Source: Xylanimicrobium pachnodae JCM 13526 = NBRC 107786 (GTDB lineage: Bacteria > Actinomycetota > Actinomycetes > Actinomycetales > Cellulomonadaceae). Taken from it: a stretch of DNA of 64,000 nucleotides. Below are positions 51,420 to 59,922 of this stretch, one piece after another (positions within the stretch are counted from its first letter, which is position 1; each line of letters starts with the position of its first letter). The position numbers and the translations under genes are program-made. The stretch spans positions 124,001 through 188,000 of the forward strand of contig BCWJ01000005.1 of NCBI GenBank assembly GCA_001592145.1. The letters run 5' to 3'. The notes under the pieces are model-generated. The model was not told where the DNA came from, did no database searches, and was given only the letters and a program-made list of their open reading frames with translations.

Positions 51420-52367
51420 TCAGTCGTCATAGAAGACCCAGAACTTGGAGAACCAGAACATCAGCGCGGTGAAGGCGCCGATGATCAGCAGCAGCACCCA
51501 CGCCATGGCCGAGGCGTACCCCATCTGGAGGTCCACGAACGCTTTCCGGTACAGGTAGAGCGTGTAGAACATCGTCGAGTCGGAGGGGCCGCCCGTGCCG
51601 CCCGAGACGATGTACGCCTGCGTGAAGCTCTGGAACGCGAAGATGATCTGGAGCACCAGGTTGAAGAAGATGATGGGCGTCAGCAGCGGGATGGTGATGG
51701 CACGGAACCGCCGCAGCTTGCCGGCGCCGTCCATCTCCGCCGCCTCGTAGTACATCTCGGGGATCTGGCGCAGGCCGGCCAGGAAGATGATGAGCGGCGA
51801 GCCGAAGGTCCACACGTGCAGGATGATCAGCGTCCCGAGCGCGTAGTCGGGGTGGCCGATCCAGCCGGGCGCGTCGTGCACGCCCACCAGGGCGAGCGCC
51901 CCGTTGACGATGCCGTTCTTGCCGAACACCTGGCGCCACAGGATCGCCACGGCCACGGATCCGCCCAGCAGGCTGGGCAGGTAGAACACGGAGCGGTAGA
52001 ACGCCATCCCGCGCAGGCCGCGGTCGAGCAGGAGCGCGAGCCCGAGCGCGACGGCGAGCTGGAGCGGCACGCCGACGAACACGTAGGTGAACGTGACCCG
52101 CAGCGAGTGGCGCAGCACCGGGTCCTGGAGGAGTGCCGTGTAGTTCCCCAGGCCCAGCCACTGCGGCGGCTTGAGCAGGTTGTACTTGGTGAACGACAGG
52201 TACAGGGACGCGAGCATCGGCCCGATCGTGAAGACGAGCATCCCCACGATCCAGGGGGACAGGAACAGGTAGCCCGCCAGGTTCTCCCGCCGGGTGCCCT
52301 TCGCTCCTCCCGCCCGTGCGTTCTTGCGGTCCTGCGCCAGCACGCGCAGCTCACCGAGACTGCTCAC
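51420..52367 (-). CDS. Sugar ABC permease (MalF type), rhamnoside cluster
   Basis: 315 residues from GTG 52367 (VSSLGELRV). Six helices begin at ENLAGYLFLSPWIVGMLVFT; the EAA loop is PEMYYEAAEMDGAGKLRRFR near 205-225. It follows the binding-protein gene across a 12-bp hairpin and precedes the second permease by 57 bp. A longer frame to 52427 would overlap that hairpin and lacks a ribosome site. Confidence 0.92.
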   Translation of the reverse strand: MSSLGELRVLAQDRKNARAGGAKGTRRENLAGYLFLSPWIVGMLVFTIGPMLASLYLSFTKYNLLKPPQWLGLGNYTALLQDPVLRHSLRVTFTYVFVGVPLQLAVALGLALLLDRGLRGMAFYRSVFYLPSLLGGSVAVAILWRQVFGKNGIVNGALALVGVHDAPGWIGHPDYALGTLIILHVWTFGSPLIIFLAGLRQIPEMYYEAAEMDGAGKLRRFRAITIPLLTPIIFFNLVLQIIFAFQSFTQAYIVSGGTGGPSDSTMFYTLYLYRKAFVDLQMGYASAMAWVLLLIIGAFTALMFWFSKFWVFYDD

Positions 52368-52410
52368 CGGAGACGTCCTTGTCGGTAGTAGCGGGTGGGG
52401 GTTGGGCCGC

Positions 52411-52446
52411 CGACGGGGCTCGACCATGGGCGGCCGAGCCCCGTCG
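52411..52446 (-). other. Intercistronic hairpin between binding protein and permease
   Basis: Arms CGACGGGGCTCG and CGAGCCCCGTCG pair perfectly (12 bp) with a 12-base loop, 17 bases after the binding-protein stop, with no T-run. Probably stabilises or partly terminates the binding-protein mRNA so it exceeds the permeases. Confidence 0.75.
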
Positions 52447-52463
52447 TGACAGGCGGCTCCGGG

Positions 52464-53816
52464 TCAGCCGGCGGCGGTCAGGTCCGCGCTGAGCTTCTGC
52501 GCCCAGGTCTTGGCTGCGTCGTCGGGCGAGGCCTTGTCGAACAGCACGTCGGACTCGGCGTCCTGCGAGTACTTGTTCATGTTGGCGCCCCCGTTGGGCT
52601 GCGGCGGCGCGACGGTGCCGGAGTCGAGCGTGGTCTGCACGTACTCGGCGGCGGCCTTCGAGTCGCCCTCGAGCAGCGGGGTGACGACGGCCAGGGTGTC
52701 CGGGTTGAACGGCACGCCGCGCGAGTCGAGGATCAGCGCCGCGGCGTCGGGCTGGTTGAGGAACCAGTCCACCAGGAGGGCGGCCTCCTGCGGGTGCTCG
52801 CTGTGGGCGTTGATCGACCAGAACGCGGAGGGCAGCAGCGCGACCCCGGTGCTGTCGCCGGCGTCGTGCGGCGGCAGCATGATCTTCGTGGTGCCGCCCG
52901 CGGCGTAGGTGCCGATGAGGTTCGAGTAGCCGAACGTGATGGCGGCCTGGCCGAGCGCGTAGGGCTGCTGGTCGGTGCTGACGTTCCAGTTCTGGACGAC
53001 GACGGACGGGTCGGGCAGGCCGCCGCCGTCGCGCAGCGAGGTCTCGATCTGGAGCCAGTCGGCGATGACGGAGGGGTCCACGGAGAGCTGGCCGTCCCAG
53101 TCGTACACGCCGTACTCGGACTTCTGGCCGGCGTAGGTGCCCAGGATGTCCTGGACGCGCAGGTCGACGCCCATGATCGGGGCGCCGGAGTCGGTGGTCA
53201 GGCCGGCCGAACCGATCTTGTTGGCGGCCTCGACGAAGTCGTCCCACGTCCAGTCGTCGGCGGGGAGGTCGACGCCGGCCTTGGCGAACAGGTCCGTGTT
53301 GATGAACGCGGCGGTGGCGTTGCCGCCCGTGGGCAGGCCGTACACGGTGCCGTCCACGGTCGCGTTGGTCAGCGAGAACTCGGGGTACTTGTCGAGCTTG
53401 ACCGTGTCGGCCACGGTCGACAGGTCGAGCAGCGCCCCGGCGTCGCCGTACTCCTGGGGCTTGGACCCGCCCAGCGCGAAGACGTCGGGTGCGGTGTCGC
53501 CGCCCCCGGCGAAGTCGGTGGCGAGCCGGTTGAACAGCGTGTCCGGGTCGGGCACCGGCGTCTGGGTGACCGTGATGTACGGGTACTTCGCCTCGAAGTC
53601 CGTGATGACCTGGTCGAACAGCGCGGCCCGGTCGTCGTTGCCCCACCAGGACATCTCCAGGGTCACGGGCTCCTGGGCGGCGTCCGTGGCACCGGAGGCG
53701 TCCCCGGTGGGTGTTGCGGCGTCCGTCGACGACGAGCAGCCGGCTAGCAGAAGCATGGCGGAACCGGCCAGCGCGAGGGTGGCCCTTCCCGCAGACGAGC
53801 GACGTGCACGCGACAT
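52464..53816 (-). CDS. Extracellular sugar-binding lipoprotein, rhamnoside cluster
   Basis: 450 residues. The signal peptide ends in lipobox LLLAGC (Cys near residue 27). The mature family 1 binding protein shows VTLEMSWWGNDDRAALFDQV, APDVFALGGSKPQEYGDAGA and VYGLPTGGNATAAFINTDLF. ATG 53816 is preferred over 53849 because GGGGA lies five bases upstream. Its promoter carries a consensus -35, a good -10 and two LacI-type palindromes. Ligand probably a rhamnose-containing sugar, from context. Confidence 0.92.
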   Translation of the reverse strand: MSRARRSSAGRATLALAGSAMLLLAGCSSSTDAATPTGDASGATDAAQEPVTLEMSWWGNDDRAALFDQVITDFEAKYPYITVTQTPVPDPDTLFNRLATDFAGGGDTAPDVFALGGSKPQEYGDAGALLDLSTVADTVKLDKYPEFSLTNATVDGTVYGLPTGGNATAAFINTDLFAKAGVDLPADDWTWDDFVEAANKIGSAGLTTDSGAPIMGVDLRVQDILGTYAGQKSEYGVYDWDGQLSVDPSVIADWLQIETSLRDGGGLPDPSVVVQNWNVSTDQQPYALGQAAITFGYSNLIGTYAAGGTTKIMLPPHDAGDSTGVALLPSAFWSINAHSEHPQEAALLVDWFLNQPDAAALILDSRGVPFNPDTLAVVTPLLEGDSKAAAEYVQTTLDSGTVAPPQPNGGANMNKYSQDAESDVLFDKASPDDAAKTWAQKLSADLTAAG

Positions 53817-53882
53817 TGCGTCCCCAATCCCATCCTCGGTGCCAGGCACCGTCTCATCGGCCGGCTGGGGCGACCTCGCCCC

Positions 53883-53953
53883 GCAACCGTTTGCAGGCGC
53901 GAGGCTAGGCCGGGCCGGAAAACGATGTCAAGGAATTTCTTGTAACGATTCAA
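53883..53953 (-). promoter_or_regulatory. Promoter with two LacI-type operators
   Basis: Reading leftward: TTGAATCGTTACAA (53953-53940), -35 TTGACA (53931-53926), an 18-bp spacer, -10 TAGCCT (53907-53902), then the palindrome GCAAACGGTTGC (53894-53883) at the expected start of transcription. The first operator nearly matches the one at 55089; the second is a different CG-centred palindrome, suggesting a second repressor or a weaker site. Confidence 0.82.
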
Positions 53954-53996
53954 TCGCGCGGCCACCGGCACGGGCCGACCGCCGGTGCGCCACGGG

Positions 53997-55010
53997 TCAG
54001 GCCTCGCCGCCGCTCGACGCGCGCACCACGAGCTCCGGCTGGAACACCACCTGCCGCGGCGCGCCGCCCGTGATGAGCATGTCCGCTGCCGTGCTCCCGA
54101 GGTCGTGCGTGGGCTGACGCACCGAGGTCAGGGGGGTGAACAGCTCGGAGGCGAAGCTCACGTCGTCGTACCCCACCACGGCGACCTGCTCCGGCACGGC
54201 GAGGCCCTCCGTGCGCAGGGTCCGCAGGGCGCCGAGCGCCACGAGGTCGTTGACGCAGAACACCGCGGTGGGTCGCGGCTGCGCGGCGAGCGCGGTGTGC
54301 ACGGCCTGCTCGCCCCCGGCGGCGTCGAGGCGGGTGGTGATCTCGACGAGCACCTGCGCGGGGTCGAGCCCTGCCGCCGTGATCGCCGCCACCACGCCGT
54401 CGTACCGGTCCGCGCACTGCCGGATGGTGTGCGGGCCGTTGATGAACGCGATGCGCTCGTGCCCGTGAGCCAGGAGGTGCCGCGTCGCGAGCGTCGCGCC
54501 GGCGACGTCGTCGACCGCGACGGAGGACAGGCCGGGCACGGGCGAGCGGCGGTCCAGCACCACCACCCCGACGCCGCGTTCGTGCAGCGCGACCAGCGGG
54601 GCGGCGTCGTCGGCCGAGGGGACCACGGCGACGCCCCGCACCCCGTGCTCCTCGAAGAGCCGCAGGAACCGCGACTCGCGGTCGCGCCGACCCTCGGAGC
54701 TCGCGACCATGAGCGTCCAGTCGTCCTGCGCGAGCCGGTCCTCCAGCCCGCGCGCGACGTCGGTGAAGAACGGGTTGGTCAGGTCCAGCACGATCGCCCC
54801 GACCGTGGTGACCGAGCCGCTGCGGAGCTGGCGGGCGGAACCGTTGGGCACGAAGCTCAGCGCGGCGATCGCCGCCTGCACGCGCTCCTGCGTCGCCGCG
54901 GCCACGATGCCGGGGCGGTTGAGCACGTTGGAGACGGTCCCGACGGAGACTCCGGCGTGCTGGGCGACGTCCGCGATCGAGGCGCGCCGTCGCGCGGGGG
55001 ATCGGGTCAT
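53997..55010 (-). CDS. LacI-family repressor of the rhamnose cluster
   Basis: 337 residues. The N-terminal helix-turn-helix and hinge are SIADVAQHAGVSVGTVSNVL and AAIAALSFVPNGSARQLRSG; the periplasmic-binding-like sensor follows (VGAIVLDLTNPFFTDVARGL; FINGPHTIRQCADRYDG; VVGYDDVSFASELFTPLTSV). It lies between two outward promoters bearing matching palindromes, so it should repress both the importer and the catabolic operon and let go on binding a rhamnose-derived inducer. TACAGT lies six bases before ATG 55010, suggesting a leaderless transcript. Confidence 0.9.
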   Translation of the reverse strand: MTRSPARRRASIADVAQHAGVSVGTVSNVLNRPGIVAAATQERVQAAIAALSFVPNGSARQLRSGSVTTVGAIVLDLTNPFFTDVARGLEDRLAQDDWTLMVASSEGRRDRESRFLRLFEEHGVRGVAVVPSADDAAPLVALHERGVGVVVLDRRSPVPGLSSVAVDDVAGATLATRHLLAHGHERIAFINGPHTIRQCADRYDGVVAAITAAGLDPAQVLVEITTRLDAAGGEQAVHTALAAQPRPTAVFCVNDLVALGALRTLRTEGLAVPEQVAVVGYDDVSFASELFTPLTSVRQPTHDLGSTAADMLITGGAPRQVVFQPELVVRASSGGEA

Positions 55011-55050
55011 GCCCGCACTGTACTGACCGGGGGCGGTGCGATGGGGGCGC

Positions 55051-55102
55051 TTGATCGACGATCGGCACGAGGTGTACGTTCCGGATTCTTGAAACGATTC
55101 AC
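55051..55102 (+). promoter_or_regulatory. Promoter and LacI operator of the rhamnose catabolic operon
   Basis: -35 TTGATC (55051-55056), an 18-bp spacer and -10 TACGTT (55075-55080), then TTGAAACGATTCA (55089-55101) at the start of transcription. The operator shares CTTG(A/T)AACGATTCA with 53939-53952. Confidence 0.8.
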
Positions 55103-55142
55103 TCGTCACAGGCGACGGGTGCACAGGAATGGGATCCACCCG

Positions 55143-56309
55143 ATGACCACGTTTGAGGAGATCGTGCCGGCTCTGGACCGGCTCGCGATCGAGGTTCCGT
55201 CCTGGGCCTACGGAAACTCGGGCACCCGGTTCAAGGTGTTCGCGTCCGCGGGCACGCCGCGCACCGTCCGCGAGAAGATCGCCGATGCCGCCCAGGTGCA
55301 CGCGCTGACCGGGCTGGCCCCGACCGTCGCCCTGCACATCCCGTGGGACCGGGTCGACGACTACGCGGCCCTGGGGGCGTTCGCGCGCGAGCACGGCGTC
55401 GCGCTCGGCACGATCAACTCGAACACGTTCCAGGACGACGTCTACAGGCTCGGCTCGCTGACCCACCACGACCCGGCCGTGCGCCGTACCGCGATCGACC
55501 ACCACCTGGAGTGCCTGGAGATCATGGCGCACACCGGGTCGCGGGACCTGAAGATCTGGCTCGCGGACGGCACCAACTACCCCGGCCAGGGCGACCTGCG
55601 CGCCCGGCAGGACCGGCTGCACGACTCGCTCGCAGAGATCTACGCCCACCTGGGTGAGGGGCAGCGGCTGGTGCTGGAGTACAAGCTCTTCGAGCCGGCG
55701 TTCTACCACACGGACGTCCCGGACTGGGGAACCGCGTACGCCCACGTGAGCGCTCTCGGCGAGCGCGCGTACGTGTGCCTCGACACGGGCCACCACGCGC
55801 CGGGCACCAACATCGAGTTCATCGTGACCCAGCTCCTGCGGCTGGGGAAGCTCGGTTCGTTCGACCTCAACAGCAGGTTCTACGCCGACGACGACCTCAT
55901 CGTGGGCGCCGCCGACCCGTTCCAGCTCTTCCGCATCCTGGCCGAGGTGGTGCGCGGCGGCGGGCTCGACGCCGGGTCGCCCGTGGCGCTCATGCTCGAC
56001 CAGTGCCACAACGTGGAGGACAAGATCCCCGGCCAGCTCCGGTCCGTGCTCAACGTCCAGGAGACGGTGGCCAAGGTGCTGCTGCTGGACCGTGACGCGC
56101 TGGCCGCCGCGCAGGCCGCGGGCGACGTGCTCGCCGCGAACGCCGTGGTCATGGACGCCTTCTGGACCGACGTGCGCCCCGCGCTGGCCGACTACCGCGT
56201 CAGCCGCGGGCTGCCGGCCGACCCCGTGGCCGCCTATGCGGCGTCGGGGTACCAGGCACGCATCGCCGCCGATCGGGTGGGCGGGACGCAGGCCTCCTGG
56301 GGTGCCTGA
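55143..56309 (+). CDS. rhaI: L-rhamnose isomerase
   Basis: 388 residues; converts L-rhamnose to L-rhamnulose, first step of the pathway. TIM-barrel family of the Pseudomonas type. Metal and catalytic residues are in LVLEYKLFEPAFYHTD (Glu), VCLDTGHHAPGTN (Asp, His) and LGSFDLNSRFYADDDLI (Asp); MLDQCHNVEDKIPGQL is a family block. The N-terminal ALDRLAIEVPSWAYGNSGTR matches known enzymes. ATG 55143 follows the LacI-controlled promoter directly. First gene of rhaI-rhaD-rhaB. Confidence 0.95.
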   Translation: MTTFEEIVPALDRLAIEVPSWAYGNSGTRFKVFASAGTPRTVREKIADAAQVHALTGLAPTVALHIPWDRVDDYAALGAFAREHGVALGTINSNTFQDDVYRLGSLTHHDPAVRRTAIDHHLECLEIMAHTGSRDLKIWLADGTNYPGQGDLRARQDRLHDSLAEIYAHLGEGQRLVLEYKLFEPAFYHTDVPDWGTAYAHVSALGERAYVCLDTGHHAPGTNIEFIVTQLLRLGKLGSFDLNSRFYADDDLIVGAADPFQLFRILAEVVRGGGLDAGSPVALMLDQCHNVEDKIPGQLRSVLNVQETVAKVLLLDRDALAAAQAAGDVLAANAVVMDAFWTDVRPALADYRVSRGLPADPVAAYAASGYQARIAADRVGGTQASWGA

Positions 56310-56355
56310 GACCGCCACCCGCCGCGCCCCCGAACCCCTCACGAAGGACACCGCC

Positions 56356-58455
56356 ATGACGCCCGACCCCGTGACGCCCGACCCCGTGACGCCCGACCCC
56401 GTCGCCGACCTGCTCGCGCGCTCCCACCGGCTGGGCGCCGACCCGCGCACCACGAACTACGCCGGGGGCAACACGTCGGCCAAGGGCACCGCGACAGACC
56501 CGGTCACGGGCGAGCCCGTGGAGCTGCTCTGGGTCAAGGGGTCGGGCGGTGACCTGGGCACTCTGACCGAGGAGGGCCTGGCCGTGCTGCGCCTGGACCG
56601 GCTGCGCTCGCTGCCGTCCGTGTACCCGGGCGCCGCGCACGAGGACCGGATGGTGGCGGCGTTCGACCACTGCCTGTTCGGCCGGGGCGGCGCGGCCCCG
56701 TCGATCGACACGGCCATGCACGCCCTGGTGGGTGCCGCGCACGTGGACCACCTGCACCCCGACGCCGGGATCGCGATCGCGACGGCGGCCGACGGCGAGG
56801 CGCTGACCGCACGGATCTTCGGCGACGCGGTCGTGTGGGTGCCCTGGCGCCGGCCCGGGTTCCAGCTCGGCCTGGACATCGCGGCGGTCCGGGCGGCCCA
56901 CCCGCAGGCGCTGGGCTGCGTGCTGGGCGGGCACGGGATCACCGCCTGGGGCGAGACGTCGCAGGAGGCCGAGGCCGCGTCGCGCTGGATCATCGACACC
57001 GCGCAGGCGTACCTGGACGCGCACGGGCGGCCCGACCCGTTCGGCCCCCCGCTGGCCGGGTACGAGCCGCTGCCTGCCGTGCAGCGCCGCGCCAAGGCCG
57101 CCGCGCTCGCACCTCACCTGCGGGCCGTCGCCTCCCGCGACCATCGCGCGGTGGGCCATTTCGCGGTGGGCCACTTCACCGACGACGACGTCGTGCTCGA
57201 CTTCCTCGCGCACGCGAAGCACCCCGCCCTCGCGGCGCTCGGCACGAGCTGCCCCGACCACTTCCTGCGCACCAAGGTGCGCCCGCTCGTCGTCGACCTG
57301 CCTGCGACCGCCACGGTGGACGAGATCGTCGAGCGGCTCCCCGCGTTGCACGAGGAGTACCGGGCCGGGTACGCCGCCTACTACGAGCGGGGGGCGGCCG
57401 CCGCCCGGGCCCGTGGCGAGGAGCCGCCCGCGATGCGCGGCGCCGATCCGGCCGTGGTGCTGGTGCCCGGTGTCGGCATGTTCTCCTACGGCGCGGACAA
57501 GCAGACCGCGCGCGTGGCGGGGGAGTTCTACGTCAACGCGATCAACGTCATGCGCGGTGCCGAGGCCGTGTCCACGTACGCGCCCATCGACGAGGCCGAG
57601 AAGTTCCGCATCGAGTACTGGACGCTCGAGGAGGCCAAGCTGCGCCGCCGCCCCGCGCCGCGCCCGCTCGCGGGTCGCGTCGCGTTCGTCACGGGCGCCG
57701 CGTCCGGCATCGGCAAGGCCGTCGCGGCACGGCTCGCCGCCGACGGCGCCTGCGTCGTCGTGGCCGACCTCGACGAGTCCGCCGCGCGCGACGCCGCCGC
57801 GGGGATCGGCGGGCCCGACGTCGCCATCGGCATCGCGGCCGACGTCACCGACGAGGCCGCCGTGCAGGCCGCCCTGGCCGCGACCGTGCTCGCCTTCGGC
57901 GGCGTCGACATCGTGGTGAACAACGCGGGGCTGTCCCTGAGCCGGCCGCTGTTCGAGACCACCGAGGCCGACTGGGACCGCCAGCACGACGTCATGGCCA
58001 AGGGCTCGTTCCTCGTCGCCAAGACGTTCGCGCGCGCCCTCGTGGACCAGCGGCTGGGTGGCGACATCGTCTACATCTCGTCCAAGAACTCGGTGTTCGC
58101 CGGACCGGCGAACATCGCCTACTCCGCCAGCAAGGCCGATCAGGCCCACCAGGTGCGGCTGCTCGCCGCCGAGCTGGGTGAGCACGGCATCAAGGTCAAC
58201 GGCATCAACCCCGACGGCGTGGTGCGTGGCTCCGGGATCTTCGCGGGCGGCTGGGGCGCCGAACGCGCGGCCGTGTACGGCGTCGCGGAGCAGGACCTGG
58301 GCGCGTTCTACGCGCAGCGCACCCTGCTGCGCCGCGAGGTGCTGCCCGAGCACGTCGCGGCCGTCGTCGCCACGCTGTGCACCGGCGACTTCTCGCGCAC
58401 CACCGGGCTGCACGTGCCCGTGGACTCCGGCGTCGCGGCGGCGTTCCTGCGATGA
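56356..58455 (+). CDS. rhaD: Bifunctional rhamnulose-1-phosphate aldolase / short-chain dehydrogenase
   Basis: 699 residues, a natural fusion. The aldolase half (about 15-430, class II) splits rhamnulose-1-phosphate: TNYAGGNTSAKG, the zinc-site HVDHLHPD and GGHGITAWGE. The SDR half (about 435-697) has VTGAASGIGKAVA for NAD(P), VVNNAGLSLS and catalytic Tyr-Lys in YSASKADQ, and would oxidise or reduce the lactaldehyde released. Such fusions are established in rhamnose clusters. The N-terminus carries three TPDPV repeats from a 15-bp array. GAAGGA precedes ATG 56356. The end overlaps the kinase start (ATGA). Confidence 0.95.
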   Translation: MTPDPVTPDPVTPDPVADLLARSHRLGADPRTTNYAGGNTSAKGTATDPVTGEPVELLWVKGSGGDLGTLTEEGLAVLRLDRLRSLPSVYPGAAHEDRMVAAFDHCLFGRGGAAPSIDTAMHALVGAAHVDHLHPDAGIAIATAADGEALTARIFGDAVVWVPWRRPGFQLGLDIAAVRAAHPQALGCVLGGHGITAWGETSQEAEAASRWIIDTAQAYLDAHGRPDPFGPPLAGYEPLPAVQRRAKAAALAPHLRAVASRDHRAVGHFAVGHFTDDDVVLDFLAHAKHPALAALGTSCPDHFLRTKVRPLVVDLPATATVDEIVERLPALHEEYRAGYAAYYERGAAAARARGEEPPAMRGADPAVVLVPGVGMFSYGADKQTARVAGEFYVNAINVMRGAEAVSTYAPIDEAEKFRIEYWTLEEAKLRRRPAPRPLAGRVAFVTGAASGIGKAVAARLAADGACVVVADLDESAARDAAAGIGGPDVAIGIAADVTDEAAVQAALAATVLAFGGVDIVVNNAGLSLSRPLFETTEADWDRQHDVMAKGSFLVAKTFARALVDQRLGGDIVYISSKNSVFAGPANIAYSASKADQAHQVRLLAAELGEHGIKVNGINPDGVVRGSGIFAGGWGAERAAVYGVAEQDLGAFYAQRTLLRREVLPEHVAAVVATLCTGDFSRTTGLHVPVDSGVAAAFLR

Positions 58456-59876
58456 CGTCGGGTGCGATGGCGTTCGCCGCGGTCGACCTGGGCGCCACGA
58501 GCGGGCGCGTCGTCGTCGGGGTGCCCGCGGGCGGCACGCTCGCGCTGCGTGAGGTGGCCCGGTTCCCCAACGAGCCACTGACCACGGGCGGCGTGCTGCG
58601 CTGGGACGTGCGGGCGCTGTACCGGCAGACGCTCGCGGGGCTGGCGGCCGCGGTGCGCGCCGCCCCGGTCGTGAGCGTGGGCGTCGACGCGTGGGCGGTC
58701 GACTACGGGCTGCTGCGCGACGGGCGGCTGCTGGGAGACCCGTTCCACTACCGCGACGCGCGCACCGCGGCCGGGGTGACCGCCGTGCACGCCCGGGTGG
58801 ATCCCGCCGAGCTCTACGCGCGCAACGGGCTGGCCCAGCTGCCGTTCACCACGGTGTTCCAGCTCGCCACCGACGCGCCCGCGCTGGCCCACGCCGACCG
58901 CCTGCTGCTCATCCCCGACCTGGTCACGTACTGGTTCACCGGGCAGGCCGTCGCCGAGCGCACCAACGCCTCCACCACCGGTCTGCTGAGCATCCGCGAC
59001 GGCGTGTGGGACGCGGAGCTCGCGGCGCGGCTCGGGATCCCGGAGCGCGTGCTGCCGCCGCTGGTCGAGCCGGGGACGCCGCTCGGTCGCCTGACGGGCG
59101 AGGCCGCCGCCCGGATAGGTGTGGGCGCCGGGGGGACGGGCGCTGCTGTCGAGATGACGGCGGTGGGCTCGCACGACACGGCGTCGGCGGTCGTGGCCGT
59201 GCCCGCCGCCGACGACGCCTTCGCGTACGTCTCGTGCGGCACGTGGGGGCTGGTGGGCGTGGAGACGGAGGCGCCGGTGCTGACCGAGGACGCCCGTCGT
59301 GCCGGGTTCACCAACGAGGGCGGCGTCAACGGGCGCACGCGGTTCCTGCGCAACGTCATGGGCCTGTGGCTGCTCACCGAGTCGATGCGTACCTGGGGTG
59401 GCACGGCCGGGATCGAGGGCCTCCTCGCGCAGGCCGAGGGCGTGGGCGACGTGCCCGTGTTCGACGTCGACGACCCCCGGTTCCTCGCGCCCGGGGACAT
59501 GCCCGCGCGGATCAACGCCTGGCTGCGCGAGCACGATCTGCCCCCGTGCACCACACGCGCCCGGCTGGTGCGCTGCATCGTCGAGAGCCTGGCCCAGGCG
59601 TTCGCCGACGCCGTCGCCGCCGCGTCGCGCCTGGCGCACCGGGACGTGCGGGTGATCCACCTGGTGGGCGGCGGCGCGCAGAACGCGCTGCTGTGCCGGG
59701 CCACGGCCGCCCGCTCGGGACTGCCCGTCGTCGCGGGACCCGTCGAGGCGACCGCGATCGGCAACATCCTGGTCCAGGCGCGCGCGCACGGCGCGGTGCG
59801 CGGTGACCTGCAGGCGCTGCGGGCCGTGGTGGCGGCGTCGACCCGTCCGCTGCGCTACGAGCCCGCCGCGCCGTGA
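58452..59876 (+). CDS. rhaB: Rhamnulokinase
   Basis: 474 residues; phosphorylates L-rhamnulose at C1 with ATP. FGGY kinase: N-terminal phosphate loop AAVDLGATSGRVVVG, sugar-site VGVDAWAVDYGLLRD and PFHYRDART, NASTTGLLSI, and the C-terminal ATP part AYVSCGTWGLVGVE and IHLVGGGAQNALLCRATA. It closes the catabolic operon and is translationally coupled to the aldolase gene. No epimerase (rhaM) is seen nearby. Confidence 0.95.
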   Translation: MTSGAMAFAAVDLGATSGRVVVGVPAGGTLALREVARFPNEPLTTGGVLRWDVRALYRQTLAGLAAAVRAAPVVSVGVDAWAVDYGLLRDGRLLGDPFHYRDARTAAGVTAVHARVDPAELYARNGLAQLPFTTVFQLATDAPALAHADRLLLIPDLVTYWFTGQAVAERTNASTTGLLSIRDGVWDAELAARLGIPERVLPPLVEPGTPLGRLTGEAAARIGVGAGGTGAAVEMTAVGSHDTASAVVAVPAADDAFAYVSCGTWGLVGVETEAPVLTEDARRAGFTNEGGVNGRTRFLRNVMGLWLLTESMRTWGGTAGIEGLLAQAEGVGDVPVFDVDDPRFLAPGDMPARINAWLREHDLPPCTTRARLVRCIVESLAQAFADAVAAASRLAHRDVRVIHLVGGGAQNALLCRATAARSGLPVVAGPVEATAIGNILVQARAHGAVRGDLQALRAVVAASTRPLRYEPAAP

Positions 59877-59922
59877 CCGGTACCGACCCCAGGCGTTCGC
59901 GCGGCGGCGGCACCCGGTCCAC

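Noticed and set aside
53985-55142. A 5' extension of rhaI by about 385 codons in the same frame
   Set aside because: It is antisense to the LacI gene and crosses a clear promoter and operator; the family start fits ATG 55143.
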